DNA of 64,000 nucleotides, taken from assembly GCF_013376045.1 (NCBI RefSeq), contig NZ_JABMJG010000009.1, positions 186,001 to 250,000 of the forward strand, read 5' to 3'. Each line of letters begins with the position of its first letter. The first letter of the stretch is position 1. The notes under the pieces are model-generated. The model was not told where the DNA came from. It searched no databases and saw only the letters and a program-made list of their open reading frames with translations. The position numbers and the translations under genes were made by a program. Source of the DNA: Variovorax sp. SG517 (GTDB taxonomy: Bacteria > Pseudomonadota > Gammaproteobacteria > Burkholderiales > Burkholderiaceae_C). Shown piece after piece: positions 19,033 through 28,226 of the stretch.

Positions 19033-19734
19033 TCAGACGACCTTGACGGTCAGCTTGGGCAGGCCCGCGACCTCGCCCACGAGCGTGTCGCCGGCCACCA
19101 CGGCCGCCACGCCCTCGGGCGTACCGGTGTAGATCAGGTCGCCGGGCTGCAGCTCCCAGGCCGCCGACAGGTGCTCGATGGTCTCGGCCACGTTCCAGAT
19201 CAGCTTGCTCACGTTGCTGCGCTGGCGGTCGGTGCCGTTGACCTGCAGCGAGATCTCGGCCTTCTCGGCGTCGCCGGCCTGCGCCACGGGCACGATGGGG
19301 CCGATGGGCGCGCTCTGCTCGAAGCCCTTGCCGATGTCCCAGGGGCGGCCCTGCTTCTTCATGTCGTTCTGCAGGTCGCGGCGCGTCATGTCGAGGCCGA
19401 CCGCGTAGCCGTAGATGTGCTTGTGGGCGTCGGCCGCGGCGATGTTCTTGCCGCCGGTGCCAATGGCGACCACGAGCTCGATCTCGTGGTGCAGGTTCTT
19501 GGTGAGCGAGGGGTAGGCCATGGTGCCGGTCTGGCCAGCATCGACCACCACCAGCGCGTCGGCGGGCTTCATGAAGAAGAAGGGCGGTTCGCGGCCGGTG
19601 AAACCCATTTCCTTGGCGTGATCTTCGTAATTGCGGCCCACGCAGTAGATGCGGTGCACCGGAAAGCGGGCTGACTGGCCGGCCACCGGCACCGAAACGG
19701 CGGCGGGCGGGGCGAAGACGAACTCGGAAGCCAT
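19033..19734 (-). CDS. Fumarylacetoacetate hydrolase family (fumarylpyruvate hydrolase-like)
   Basis: 233 aa starting MASEFVFAPPAAVSVPV. Core FAH fold: YCVGRNYEDHAKEMG, PPFFFMKPADAL, HHEIELVVAIGTGGKNI, and the closing TGTPEGVAAVVAGDTL. Length and motifs match NagK-type fumarylpyruvate hydrolases of the gentisate route. The maleylacetoacetate/maleylpyruvate isomerase homologue at 20818 is close by, which supports an aromatic ring-fission role. The ring-cleavage dioxygenase is not in this window. Confidence 0.82.
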   Translation of the reverse strand: MASEFVFAPPAAVSVPVAGQSARFPVHRIYCVGRNYEDHAKEMGFTGREPPFFFMKPADALVVVDAGQTGTMAYPSLTKNLHHEIELVVAIGTGGKNIAAADAHKHIYGYAVGLDMTRRDLQNDMKKQGRPWDIGKGFEQSAPIGPIVPVAQAGDAEKAEISLQVNGTDRQRSNVSKLIWNVAETIEHLSAAWELQPGDLIYTGTPEGVAAVVAGDTLVGEVAGLPKLTVKVV

Positions 19735-19853
19735 GGAGACGTGTCCTTTTTTCAGGGAAGCCAAGCGGGAAACCGGCAGTGTGCCAGAGGCGGGAGGCCC
19801 ACAATAGACGGCCCGCGCGGCGTATTTCTTCTCCATTCCCCTCATTTCCCACC

Positions 19854-20780
19854 ATGCCCATCCGATTCGGCAAGGCCGGCAAGGCCAACGCGCTCAACGA
19901 ACTAGGCCGCCGGCTCGACGAGGAAGGCGACCAGGACGGTGCGCTGCAAGCCTATGCGCAGGCCGGCGCCGTGCTGCCGAACTGGTCGGCCCCCTGGTAC
20001 AACATCGGCCTCATCCACAAGTACCGCGGCGAGTGGGCCGCCTCGCTGCAGGCCAACGCCCGTGCCGTGCAGTGCGACCCGCGCAACGAAGGCGCGATCT
20101 GGAACCTGGGCATCGCGGCCACCGCCCTGGGCGACTGGGCCGCGGCACGCAGCGCCTGGCGGCAGTACGGCATCGCGGTGCCCGAGGGCGAGGGGCCGGT
20201 CGATCTCTTCATCGGGCTCACGCCCATCCGCGTGCATGGACTCGAAGCCAGCGAGGTTGTCTGGGCCGACCGCATCGACCCGGCGCGCGCCATCCTGCGC
20301 AACGTGCCCACGCCCGACTGCGGCCACCGCTACGGCGACCTCGTGCTGCACGACGGCGCGGCCAACGGCTACCGCCTGCGGGGCGAGCGCGAGGTGCCGG
20401 TGTTCGACGCGCTGGAGCTCATTGCGCCTTCGGACTATTCGACCTACGAAGTCACCGTCGAGGATGCGACCAGGGAAGACATCGACGCGCTGGTGACGCG
20501 CTTCGAGGCCGCCGACGCCAGCGCCGAGAACTGGACCACCAGCATGCAGATGCTCTGCCGCGCCTGCTCCGAGGGGCGCCCCTACGGCGAGGGCCGGCAC
20601 AACCACGGCGAGGGCGAGGAGCCCGGCACCCTGGGGCCATGGCGCATCGGCATCGCCGCCCGCGAGGAAGAGGCCGCGCGCCGCATCCTCGGCGAGTGGC
20701 GCGAGGCCGTCGCCGCCACCTCGCCGAAGGCCGCGCTGCTGGGCTTGCGCTGCGTGCTGGCGGCTATAGCCCGCTCCTGA
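19854..20780 (+). CDS. Tetratricopeptide-repeat protein
   Basis: 308 aa starting MPIRFGKAGKANALNE. About three TPR units at residues 10-115 (EEGDQDGALQAYAQAGAVLP, APWYNIGLIHKYRGEWAASL, AIWNLGIAATALGDWAAARS). The rest is a conserved but unnamed domain with acidic patches and HNHGEGEE near residue 245, a possible metal site. Soluble, probably a scaffold. It starts divergently from the FAH-type hydrolase with a 119-bp gap and leads into the isomerase gene 37 bp downstream. Confidence 0.75.
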   Translation: MPIRFGKAGKANALNELGRRLDEEGDQDGALQAYAQAGAVLPNWSAPWYNIGLIHKYRGEWAASLQANARAVQCDPRNEGAIWNLGIAATALGDWAAARSAWRQYGIAVPEGEGPVDLFIGLTPIRVHGLEASEVVWADRIDPARAILRNVPTPDCGHRYGDLVLHDGAANGYRLRGEREVPVFDALELIAPSDYSTYEVTVEDATREDIDALVTRFEAADASAENWTTSMQMLCRACSEGRPYGEGRHNHGEGEEPGTLGPWRIGIAAREEEAARRILGEWREAVAATSPKAALLGLRCVLAAIARS

Positions 20781-20817
20781 CGCTGCGTTTCGGAGGGAGC
20801 GCTATGCTTGCCGGATC

Positions 20818-21456
20818 ATGAAGCTGCACAACTATTTCCGCTCCTCCGCCTCGTTCCGCGTGCGCATCGCCCTCAACCTGAAGGGCCTCGATTTCGAATA
20901 CATCCCGGTGCACATCGCGCGCGGCGATCACCGCACCGGCCCCTACGCCGCCATCTCCGCCGACAGGCTGGTGCCGCTGCTCGAAGACGGCGGCGAGCGC
21001 TTCTCGCAGTCCATGGCCATCATCGAGTACCTCGACGAAACGCATCCCGAGCCCGCGCTGCTGCCGCGCGACCCGGTGGCCCGCGCCCACGTGCGCGCGC
21101 TGGCGCAGTCGATTGCCTGCGAGATCCATCCGCTGAACAACCTGCGCGTGCTCAAGTACCTCGTGAAGGACCTGAAGCTCGACGAGGAAGCCAAGAACGC
21201 CTGGTACCGCCACTGGGTGCGCGACGGTCTGATGGCCTTCGAGCGCCAGCTCGCGCAATACCCCGCCGGCACCTACTGCTGGGGCGACACGCCGACGCTG
21301 GCCGACTGCTGCCTGGTGCCGCAGATCTTCAACGGCCGCCGCTTCGACTGCGACTTCAGCGGCCTGCCGCGCACCATGGCTGCCTTCGACGCCTGCATGG
21401 AGCACGAGGCCTTCCAGCGCGCGCAGCCCTCGCGGGCCCCCGACGCGGAAGCCTGA
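20818..21456 (+). CDS. maiA: Maleylacetoacetate / maleylpyruvate isomerase (zeta-class GST)
   Basis: 212 aa. Zeta-class glutathione transferase with the signature SSASFRVRIALNLKGL at residues 8-23 (catalytic Ser-Ser), QSMAIIEYLDE and the C-terminal ADCCLVPQIFN helix. It isomerises the cis double bond of maleylacetoacetate or maleylpyruvate using glutathione. The FAH-family hydrolase nearby would take the product. Which of the two pathways is used cannot be told without the dioxygenase. Confidence 0.87.
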   Translation: MKLHNYFRSSASFRVRIALNLKGLDFEYIPVHIARGDHRTGPYAAISADRLVPLLEDGGERFSQSMAIIEYLDETHPEPALLPRDPVARAHVRALAQSIACEIHPLNNLRVLKYLVKDLKLDEEAKNAWYRHWVRDGLMAFERQLAQYPAGTYCWGDTPTLADCCLVPQIFNGRRFDCDFSGLPRTMAAFDACMEHEAFQRAQPSRAPDAEA

Positions 21457-21461
21457 AGCCG

Positions 21462-22214
21462 ATGGATGCAAGCTGGCTCGTGCCCGAGTGGCCTGCGCCG
21501 CCGAACGTGCGGGCCGTGTGCACCACGCGCGAGGGCGGCGTCTCGCAAGGGCGCTACGAGAGCCTGAACCTCGGCGACCACGTGGGCGACGAGCCCACGC
21601 ACGTGGCGGAGAACCGCAACCGTTTGCGCGCTGCCATCGGGGCTCGTCCGGTCTTTCTGCAGCAGGTGCACGGCACGGGCGTGGTCGAGCTCGATGCCGC
21701 CTCTAGCGCCGTGAACGACGGCACGGCTGCGGACGGCTGTACCGCGACCACGGCAGGCGTGGCCTGCACGATCATGGTGGCCGATTGCCTGCCGGTGCTC
21801 TTCACCGACGAAGCCGGGCATCGCGTGGCGGCGGCGCATGCGGGTTGGCGCGGGCTGGCCGGCGGTGTGCTGGAGCAGACGGCGAGGTCGTTCGATCGCG
21901 CTTCAGGAGTCATCGCCTGGCTGGGGCCGTGCATCGGTCCGAAGGCTTTCGAGGTGGGGTCGGAGGTCAAGGCTGCCTTCGAGGCGCATGCGCCCGAGGC
22001 GGCATCCTGCTTCCGGCCCGCGCCTGCTCCCGGCAAATGGCTCGCCGACCTGCCCGGGCTGGCACGCCAGCGGCTGCGCGCGGCGGGCGTGGAGTCGATC
22101 CATGGCAACGACGGCAGCGACCCGTGGTGCACCGTCGGCAACCCGTCACGGTTCTTTTCTCACCGGCGCGACGGCATCAGCGGGCGCTTCGCCGCCCTGG
22201 TCTGGAAGGTCTGA
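21462..22214 (+). CDS. pgeF: Peptidoglycan editing factor PgeF (multicopper laccase-domain, YfiH family)
   Basis: 250 aa, 5 bp after maiA. Metal-ligand motifs: QQVHGTGV, MVADCLPVLF, AAAHAGWRGL and GPCIGPKAFEVG; substrate end NPSRFFSHRRDGISGRFA. In E. coli YfiH removes misincorporated serine from UDP-MurNAc-dipeptide; other members oxidise phenolics or act on purine nucleosides. Its 3' end overlaps the convergent membrane-protein gene by 69 bp. Confidence 0.9.
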   Translation: MDASWLVPEWPAPPNVRAVCTTREGGVSQGRYESLNLGDHVGDEPTHVAENRNRLRAAIGARPVFLQQVHGTGVVELDAASSAVNDGTAADGCTATTAGVACTIMVADCLPVLFTDEAGHRVAAAHAGWRGLAGGVLEQTARSFDRASGVIAWLGPCIGPKAFEVGSEVKAAFEAHAPEAASCFRPAPAPGKWLADLPGLARQRLRAAGVESIHGNDGSDPWCTVGNPSRFFSHRRDGISGRFAALVWKV

Positions 22215-22535
22215 CCCCGTCGTTCCGGTCGGCTGCCGTGCTTCTTCGGCGGCTGCTCGCCGCGCGGCTTCCTGCGCCTCGAGTTCACGCTGCCTGATGG
22301 CGCGCCGCCGCGCGGGAGTGCCCATCAGGTAAACCACCAGTGCGACCGGCGCCAAACCGTACAAAAGAAATGTGAAGATGGCGCCCAGCACGGTGCCGGT
22401 GGTGTTGGTGGCCTCGGCCACGGCCATCATCAAGGCGACATACAACCAACCGATGACGATCAGATGGACAAACACGGAAAGTTTCAGCTGGTAAGTGGTG
22501 GGGGTAGCGTTGTGAGCGCCCTTTGAATGCAGCAT
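22146..22535 (-). CDS. Small two-helix membrane protein
   Basis: 129 aa from MLHSKGAHNATPTTYQ. Two hydrophobic helices (VFVHLIVIGWLYVALMMAVA and LGAIFTFLLYGLAPVALVVYL), then a highly charged Ala/Glu/Arg helix and a disordered tail. No family name recognised. Divergent from phaC with a 50-bp gap. The C-terminal tail is coded opposite the end of pgeF, a low-complexity overlap. Confidence 0.6.
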   Translation of the reverse strand: MLHSKGAHNATPTTYQLKLSVFVHLIVIGWLYVALMMAVAEATNTTGTVLGAIFTFLLYGLAPVALVVYLMGTPARRRAIRQRELEAQEAARRAAAEEARQPTGTTGSDLPDQGGEAPADAVAPVRKEP

Positions 22536-22585
22536 ACTCAAAACACGCAAGCCATCCGTACCGTTTCAGGCGAGGACCAGGAGAC

Positions 22586-24340
22586 ATGATGAAGCAACAA
22601 GCAGCGGGGGCCGATGCGTTCGCGCCCTTCCAGCAGGCACTTTCGGAAGGGTGGAGCAAGGCGCTGGAGTCGTTCCAGCAGTCCGCCGCGCAAGGGGCTT
22701 CGGCCTTCAACGTCGGCGGCACGCCCCTATGGGAGCTGCCGCAGGGCATGAAGATGCCCGAGCTGCCCCGTTTCTCCATCGATCCCGAAAAACTCCAGTC
22801 CATCCAGCAGCAATACCTCGCCGAGGCCACCGAGCTCTGGCGACAAGGCTTCGACGCCAAGCCCGAGGGCGACAAGCGCTTCGCTGGAGACGCCTGGGGC
22901 CACAATCCCCTGTCGGCCTTCTCCGCGGCCGTGTACCTGCTCAACGGCCGCACCATGCTGAGCATGGCCGAGGCCATCGAGGCCGACGAAAAAACCAAGG
23001 CGCGCCTGCGCTTCGCCGTCGAGCAATGGATGGCCGCCTCGGCGCCCAGCAATTCGCTGGCCTTCAATGCGGAGGCGCAGAAGAAGGCCATCGACACGCA
23101 GGGCGAGAGCATCGCCAAGGGCATCCAGAACCTGCTGCACGACGTGAAGCAGGGACACCTCAGCATGACCGACGAGAGCGCCTTCGAAGTGGGACGCAAC
23201 GTGGCCACCACCGAGGGCGCCGTGGTGTTCGAGAACGAGTTCTTCCAGCTGCTCGAATACAAGCCGCTCACGCCCAAGGTGTACGAGCGGCCCTTCCTGC
23301 TGGTGCCTCCCTGCATCAACAAGTTCTACATCCTCGACCTGCAGCCCGAGAACTCGCTGATCCGCTATGCGAACGAGCAGGGCCACCGCGTGTTCGTGGT
23401 GAGCTGGCGCAACCCCGACGAGTCGATGGGCAAGGCCACCTGGGACGACTACATCGAGAACGCCGCCATCAAGGCGATCCACACGGTGCAGGAGATCAGC
23501 GGAAGCAAGCAGATCAACACGCTGGGCTTCTGCGTGGGCGGCACCATCCTGAGCACCGCGCTGGCCGTACTCGCGGCGCGCGGCGAGAAGCCGGCTGCCT
23601 CGGTCACGCTGCTGACCACTTTTCTCGACTTCAGCGACACCGGCATCCTCGACATCTTCGTGGACGAGCAGATGGTGCAGTACCGCGAGATGCAGTTGGG
23701 CAAGGGCGGCCTGCTGCCCGGCGGCGACTTGGCCTCGACCTTCAGCTTCCTGCGGCCCAACGACCTGGTGTGGAACTACGTGGTCGGCAATTACCTCAAG
23801 GGCGAGACCCCGCCGCCCTTCGACCTGCTGTACTGGAACAGCGACGCCACCAACCTGCCGGGCCCGTTCTACGCCTGGTACCTGCGCAACACGTACCACG
23901 AGAACAAGCTGGCCAAGCCGAATGCGCTCACCGTGTGCGGCGAGAAGATCGACCTCGGGCGCATCGACATCCCGGCCTACATCTACGGCTCGCGCGAGGA
24001 CCACATCGTGCCCATCGGCGGCGCCTACGCCTCCACGCAGCTGCTGCCTGGCAAGAAGCGCTTCGTGATGGGAGCGTCGGGCCACATCGCCGGCGTGATC
24101 AACCCGCCCGCCAAGAAGAAGCGCAGCCACTGGATCCGCGAGGACGGCAAGTTTCCCAAGACCCAGACCGAATGGCTGGCCGGCGCGCAGGAACACCCGG
24201 GCAGCTGGTGGACCGACTGGGCACAATGGCTCAAGGGGCACGCGGGCAAGCAGATCCCCGCTCCCAAGGCGTACGGCAACGGCAGGGCCTACAAGGCCAT
24301 CGAGCCGGCACCGGGGCGCTACGTCAAGGCAAAGGCATAA
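22586..24340 (+). CDS. phaC: Class I poly(3-hydroxyalkanoate) synthase
   Basis: 584 aa, normal for class I PhaC; start at the first of two Met codons (MMKQQAAGADAF), with CCAGGAG upstream. It polymerises 3-hydroxybutyryl-CoA at the granule surface. The lipase-like box is GFCVGG (catalytic Cys), the Asp is in GSREDHIVP and the His in GASGHIAGV. Conserved FLLVPPCINKFYILDL and SWRNPDESMGKATWDDYI are seen. The next gene is phaA; phaB is 10 kb away. Confidence 0.96.
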   Translation: MMKQQAAGADAFAPFQQALSEGWSKALESFQQSAAQGASAFNVGGTPLWELPQGMKMPELPRFSIDPEKLQSIQQQYLAEATELWRQGFDAKPEGDKRFAGDAWGHNPLSAFSAAVYLLNGRTMLSMAEAIEADEKTKARLRFAVEQWMAASAPSNSLAFNAEAQKKAIDTQGESIAKGIQNLLHDVKQGHLSMTDESAFEVGRNVATTEGAVVFENEFFQLLEYKPLTPKVYERPFLLVPPCINKFYILDLQPENSLIRYANEQGHRVFVVSWRNPDESMGKATWDDYIENAAIKAIHTVQEISGSKQINTLGFCVGGTILSTALAVLAARGEKPAASVTLLTTFLDFSDTGILDIFVDEQMVQYREMQLGKGGLLPGGDLASTFSFLRPNDLVWNYVVGNYLKGETPPPFDLLYWNSDATNLPGPFYAWYLRNTYHENKLAKPNALTVCGEKIDLGRIDIPAYIYGSREDHIVPIGGAYASTQLLPGKKRFVMGASGHIAGVINPPAKKKRSHWIREDGKFPKTQTEWLAGAQEHPGSWWTDWAQWLKGHAGKQIPAPKAYGNGRAYKAIEPAPGRYVKAKA

Positions 24341-24410
24341 GCTTGGCGGAGTACGGCACGGCGGCAAGACCGTAGCAGCAGAGTTTCAAATCACTTCAAC
24401 GGAGAACCTC

Positions 24411-25589
24411 ATGGAAGACATCGTCATCGTTTCGGCAGCCCGCACGGCAGTCGGCAAGTTCGGCGGCTCGCTCGCCGGCATTCCGGCCACGGAGCTGGGT
24501 GCGATCGTGATCAAGGAAGTGATTGCGCGCGCCAACCTCACGGCAGAGCAGGTCGGCGAGGCCATCATGGGCCAGGTGCTGGCGGCCGGCGCGGGCCAGA
24601 ATCCCGCGCGCCAGGCATGGCTGAAGAGCGGCGGCGCCAAGGAAACCCCGGCGCTGACCATCAACGCCGTGTGCGGCTCGGGCCTGAAGGCCGTGATGCT
24701 GGCGGCCCAGGCCGTGGCCACTGGCGACAGCGAGATCGTCATTGCCGGCGGCCAGGAGAACATGAGCGCCGCGCCGCACGTGCTGCCCAACTCGCGCAAC
24801 GGCCAGCGCATGGGCGACTGGAAGATGGTCGACACCATGATCGTCGACGGCCTGTGGGACGTCTACAACCAGTACCACATGGGCATCACCGCCGAGAACG
24901 TCGCCAAGAAGTACGGCATCGACCGTTCCGCGCAGGACGAACTGGCGCTGGGCAGCCAGACCAAGGCGGCCGCCGCGCAGGACGCCGGCAAGTTCAAGGA
25001 CGAGATCGTCGGCGTGAGCATTCCGCAGAAGAAGGGCGACCCGGTCGTCTTCAACACCGACGAGTTCATCAACCGCAAGACCAGCGCCGAAGGCCTGGCC
25101 GGCCTGCGCCCCGCCTTCGACAAGGCCGGCGGCGTGACCGCGGGCAATGCCTCGGGCCTGAACGACGGCGCCGCCGCCGTGATGGTCATGACCGCCAAGA
25201 AGGCCGCAGCCCTGGGCCTGAAGCCGCTGGGCCGCATCGCCAGCTACGCCACCGCAGGCCTCGACCCCGCCATCATGGGCATGGGCCCCGTGCCCGCATC
25301 GACCAAGGCGCTGCAGCGTGCCGGCTGGAAGGCCGCCGACCTCGACCTGCTCGAGATCAACGAAGCCTTCGCCGCGCAGGCCTGTGCGGTGAACAAGGAA
25401 ATGGGCTGGGACATCAACAAGGTGAACGTCAACGGCGGCGCCATCGCCATCGGCCACCCCATCGGCGCATCGGGCTGCCGCATTCTGGTGACGCTGCTGC
25501 ATGAGATGCAGCGCCAGAACGCCAAGAAGGGCATTGCCTCGCTGTGCATCGGCGGGGGCATGGGCGTGGCGCTCACCATCGAACGCTGA
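24411..25589 (+). CDS. phaA: Acetyl-CoA acetyltransferase (beta-ketothiolase)
   Basis: 392 aa. Joins two acetyl-CoA to acetoacetyl-CoA, the first step of PHB synthesis. Nucleophile Cys in NAVCGSGLKAV (about residue 88), NEAFAAQA loop, His in GHPIGASGCR and the second Cys in CIGGGMGVA. It lies 70 bp after phaC on the same strand, so phaC-phaA is probably an operon. Confidence 0.96.
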   Translation: MEDIVIVSAARTAVGKFGGSLAGIPATELGAIVIKEVIARANLTAEQVGEAIMGQVLAAGAGQNPARQAWLKSGGAKETPALTINAVCGSGLKAVMLAAQAVATGDSEIVIAGGQENMSAAPHVLPNSRNGQRMGDWKMVDTMIVDGLWDVYNQYHMGITAENVAKKYGIDRSAQDELALGSQTKAAAAQDAGKFKDEIVGVSIPQKKGDPVVFNTDEFINRKTSAEGLAGLRPAFDKAGGVTAGNASGLNDGAAAVMVMTAKKAAALGLKPLGRIASYATAGLDPAIMGMGPVPASTKALQRAGWKAADLDLLEINEAFAAQACAVNKEMGWDINKVNVNGGAIAIGHPIGASGCRILVTLLHEMQRQNAKKGIASLCIGGGMGVALTIER

Positions 25590-25640
25590 GCGGCGTTCCT
25601 TCGCTCCGATGACGGCGTCCGGTGCGCCGTTGTCGCCGGC

Positions 25641-26285
25641 TCAGCGTGCCATCGCCATCGACGGCCGCTGCGCCATCGCCGCGCGCCAGCGCAGCAGCTC
25701 GGGGTGCTGCTCCCCGGGCTTGACCCGCACCACGCGGGCGAAATCCACCGCCACCACGGCGGTGATGTCGGCAATGCTGAAGCGGTCGGTGGCGATGAAG
25801 TCGCGGCCGGCCAGACGCTCGTTCAGCGTGTCGAAGAAATGCTGGATCCGTGCGAGCCCGCGCTGGGCGAGCTCGGGAATCTGCGCGTAGTTGACCGGGC
25901 CGGGCAGCGCGCGGTCGGCCATCGCCGGCGAACTGTTGCGCAGCGTCTCGGCGATGGCGAGCAATCCTTCGAATTCGATGCGCCAGTTCCAGCTGGCGAT
26001 CTCGGCTTTTTCGCGCGGCGTGACGCCCATCAGCGGCGGCTGCGGATAGCGCGCCTCCGCCCAGGCCGCGATGGCGGCGTTGTCGGTTAGCAGCAGGCCG
26101 TCTTCCTCGTCGGTGCGCAAGGCAGGCACGGTGCACTGCGGATTGATCGCGCGGTAGGCCTCGCCCATCTGCTCACCACGGACTAGGTCGACCTGCACGG
26201 TCTCGTGCGAAATGCCCTTCTCGGCAAGCAGGATGCGCGCGCGCCGCGGGCTGGGGGCGGTGGCGCAGTCGTAGAGAATGATCAT
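25641..26285 (-). CDS. Glutathione S-transferase family protein
   Basis: 214 aa. N-terminal thioredoxin-like domain starting MIILYDCATAPSPRRARILL, with the cis-Pro loop CTVPALRTDEEDGLLLTDN. The helical domain has the N-capping/hydrophobic-staple stretch FIATDRFSIADITAVVAV. Cytosolic. Convergent with phaA and divergent from the YghU-like gene 28 bp away. Substrate unknown. Confidence 0.87.
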   Translation of the reverse strand: MIILYDCATAPSPRRARILLAEKGISHETVQVDLVRGEQMGEAYRAINPQCTVPALRTDEEDGLLLTDNAAIAAWAEARYPQPPLMGVTPREKAEIASWNWRIEFEGLLAIAETLRNSSPAMADRALPGPVNYAQIPELAQRGLARIQHFFDTLNERLAGRDFIATDRFSIADITAVVAVDFARVVRVKPGEQHPELLRWRAAMAQRPSMAMAR

Positions 26286-26313
26286 CGTCGGTTCAACTCC
26301 AGGAACTCATCGC

Positions 26314-27192
26314 ATGAATGGCACGACAGCCTACACGCCGCCCACCGTCTGGTCATGGAACAAGGAGAGCGGCGGCCGCTTCGCGAACATCAACCGCCCG
26401 ATCTCGGGTGCTACGCACGAGAAGGAACTGCCGGTCGGAAAGCATCCGCTGCAACTCTATTCGCTCGCCACGCCCAACGGCGTGAAAGTGACGGTGATGC
26501 TCGAGGAACTGCTGGCACTGGGCCACGCGGGCGCCGAGTACGACGCCTGGCTGATCCGCATCAACGACGGCGACCAGTTCGGCAGCGGCTTCGTGGCGGT
26601 GAACCCGAATTCGAAGATTCCCGCGCTGATGGACCGCAGCGGCGACAAGCCGATCCGCGTGTTCGAGTCGGGCTCGATCCTGCAATACCTGGCCGAGAAG
26701 TTCGGCAATGCCTTCCTGCCGACCGAGCGGGCGGCACGGGCCGAGTGCCTGTCGTGGCTGTTCTGGCAGATGGGCAGCGCGCCGTACCTGGGCGGCGGTT
26801 TCGGCCATTTCTATGCCTACGCACCCACGAAGATCGAATACGCCATCGACCGCTTCGCGATGGAAACCAAGCGCCAGCTCGACGTGCTCGACCGCCGCCT
26901 GGCCGAAAGCCGCTACCTCGCGGGCGACGAATACACCATCGCCGACATGGCCGTCTGGCCCTGGTACGGCACGCTGGCCAAGGGGCAGCTCTACGAGGCG
27001 GGTGAGTTCCTGCAGGTGGGCGAATACAAGAACGTGCTGCGCTGGACCGACGAGATCGCCCAGCGCCCGGCCGTGCAGCGCGGCCGCATGGTCAACCGCA
27101 CCTGGGGCCAGCCGACAAGCCAGCTGCACGAGCGCCACGACGCGGCCGACTTCGACACGCGCACCCAGGACAAGCTGCAGGCGCCGACCTGA
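26314..27192 (+). CDS. yghU: YghU-type disulfide-bond reductase (Nu-class GST)
   Basis: 292 aa from MNGTTAYTPPTVWSWN, with CCAGGA upstream; E. coli YghU is 288 aa. Hallmarks: GGRFANINRPISGATHEKEL, LYSLATPNGVKVTVMLEEL, VNPNSKIPALMD, FESGSILQYLAEKFG. Nu-class proteins bind two glutathiones per site and reduce organic disulfides and peroxides. It leads into the FMN reductase gene 44 bp downstream, suggesting a small redox operon. Confidence 0.9.
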   Translation: MNGTTAYTPPTVWSWNKESGGRFANINRPISGATHEKELPVGKHPLQLYSLATPNGVKVTVMLEELLALGHAGAEYDAWLIRINDGDQFGSGFVAVNPNSKIPALMDRSGDKPIRVFESGSILQYLAEKFGNAFLPTERAARAECLSWLFWQMGSAPYLGGGFGHFYAYAPTKIEYAIDRFAMETKRQLDVLDRRLAESRYLAGDEYTIADMAVWPWYGTLAKGQLYEAGEFLQVGEYKNVLRWTDEIAQRPAVQRGRMVNRTWGQPTSQLHERHDAADFDTRTQDKLQAPT

Positions 27193-27236
27193 GCGAGGCG
27201 CAGCACCCCGCCACCCACACAGCCGGAGCAACGACG

Positions 27237-27827
27237 ATGAGCGACAAGATCCTGGTCTTCTACGGCTCCTACCGCTCCGACCGCATGGGCGTGCGCCTGG
27301 CCGACTTCATCGTCGCCGGCCTGCGCGAGCGCGGCGACGACGCGGAGTTGATCGACGCGAAGCAGGTCGACCTGCCCATGCTCGACCGCATGTACAAGGA
27401 GTACCCCAAGGGCAGCGCTCCCGCCGCGATGGAGGCGCTGGCAGAGAAGATCCGCTCGGCCGATGCCTTCGTCTTCGTCACCGGCGAATACAACTGGGGC
27501 CCGCAGCCGGGCCTGAAGAACCTCACCGACCACTTCCTGGAAGAGTGGTTCTGGCGCCCCGCGGCCATCGCGAGCTACTCGGCGGGGCGCTTCTCGGGCG
27601 TGCGCTCGGGCACGGTGTGGCATTCGATCCTGTCGGAGATGGGCATGGTCGTGGTGTCGAGCACGCTGGCCGTCGGGCCGATCTCGCAGACGCTAGATGC
27701 GGCCGGCGAGCCAACGGGCCCGGCGGGCGAGTCGCTGCAGCGCGCCTTCGGCCGCTTTGCCGACGACCTGGCCTGGTGGACCGAGGCGGCGCGTGCGCAG
27801 AGGGCGCGCAAGGCGCCGCCTTATTGA
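27237..27827 (+). CDS. NAD(P)H-dependent FMN reductase
   Basis: 196 aa flavodoxin-like protein. FMN phosphate loop KILVFYGSYRSDRMGVRLAD, then FVFVTGEYNWGPQPGLKNLTDHF, the family loop that holds the flavin ring (usual form TPEYNxSxPGxLKNxID). Reduces FMN or quinones/azo compounds with NAD(P)H. Same strand as the YghU-like gene. Confidence 0.88.
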   Translation: MSDKILVFYGSYRSDRMGVRLADFIVAGLRERGDDAELIDAKQVDLPMLDRMYKEYPKGSAPAAMEALAEKIRSADAFVFVTGEYNWGPQPGLKNLTDHFLEEWFWRPAAIASYSAGRFSGVRSGTVWHSILSEMGMVVVSSTLAVGPISQTLDAAGEPTGPAGESLQRAFGRFADDLAWWTEAARAQRARKAPPY

Positions 27828-27863
27828 TCGCGCACGCCCTGCGGCGAGCGCGCACAGAGCAGC

Positions 27864-27980
27864 TTGTTCACCGCCCAAAATTTGGGCAGTTTAACTATTC
27901 CCTTTATAAAACAACGACTTACATTGCTTTTACAACGCTCCTCATGAGTTATCCCCAAAGTTGTGCACTGAAAATGGGGA
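27864..27980 (+). repeat. 117-bp direct repeat, copy 1
   Basis: First of two copies of equal length, 246 bp apart. It opens with TTGTTCACCGCCCAAAATTT and includes a 15-bp palindrome GCCCAAAATTTGGGC (27873-27887), a TATAAAAC stretch, CTCCTCATGAGTTA and TATCCCCA...TGGGGA arms. Two DnaA-box-like 9-mers, TTATCCCCA (27949) and TTGTGCACT (27961), sit 12 bp apart start to start. The whole 27828-28287 gap is AT-rich compared with its surroundings and has no credible ORF. Confidence 0.8.
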
Positions 27981-28036
27981 AGAAGCCGGCTTTTCCACAT
28001 TCCCGTCGCAAGTGACTGACCTGACGGTGTTTTCCG

Positions 28037-28054
28037 TTCACGGGAATCCGTGAA
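28037..28054. repeat. 7-bp hairpin between the two direct repeats
   Basis: TTCACGG (28037-28043), loop GAAT, CCGTGAA (28048-28054), followed by AAAA. A DnaA-box-like TTTTCCACA lies at 27991-27999. Role unknown; it could be a weak terminator or a protein site. Confidence 0.4.
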
Positions 28055-28109
28055 AAATTCAATCGAAAGGCTGTTCCAAGGCCCGGCGGGGCGGTTTTGG
28101 CGGCCAAGG

Positions 28110-28226
28110 TTGTTCACCGCCCAAAATTTGAGCAAACTAAGGAATACCCTTATAAAACAATAACTTGCATTCGTTTTACAAGGCTCCTCATGAGTTACCC
28201 CCAAAGTTGCCCACAGAAAATGGGGA
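28110..28226 (+). repeat. 117-bp direct repeat, copy 2
   Basis: Same length as copy 1 and roughly 80% identical by eye. The first 21 bases, CTCCTCATGAGTTA and AAAATGGGGA are unchanged; the middle 12 bases diverge. The DnaA-like pair becomes TTACCCCCA (28195) and TTGCCCACA (28207) with the same 12-bp phasing. It ends 61 bp before the LysR gene stop. Confidence 0.8.

Noticed and set aside
27864-28226. CRISPR array
   Set aside because: Only two repeats of 117 bp with a single 129-bp spacing and no cas genes.
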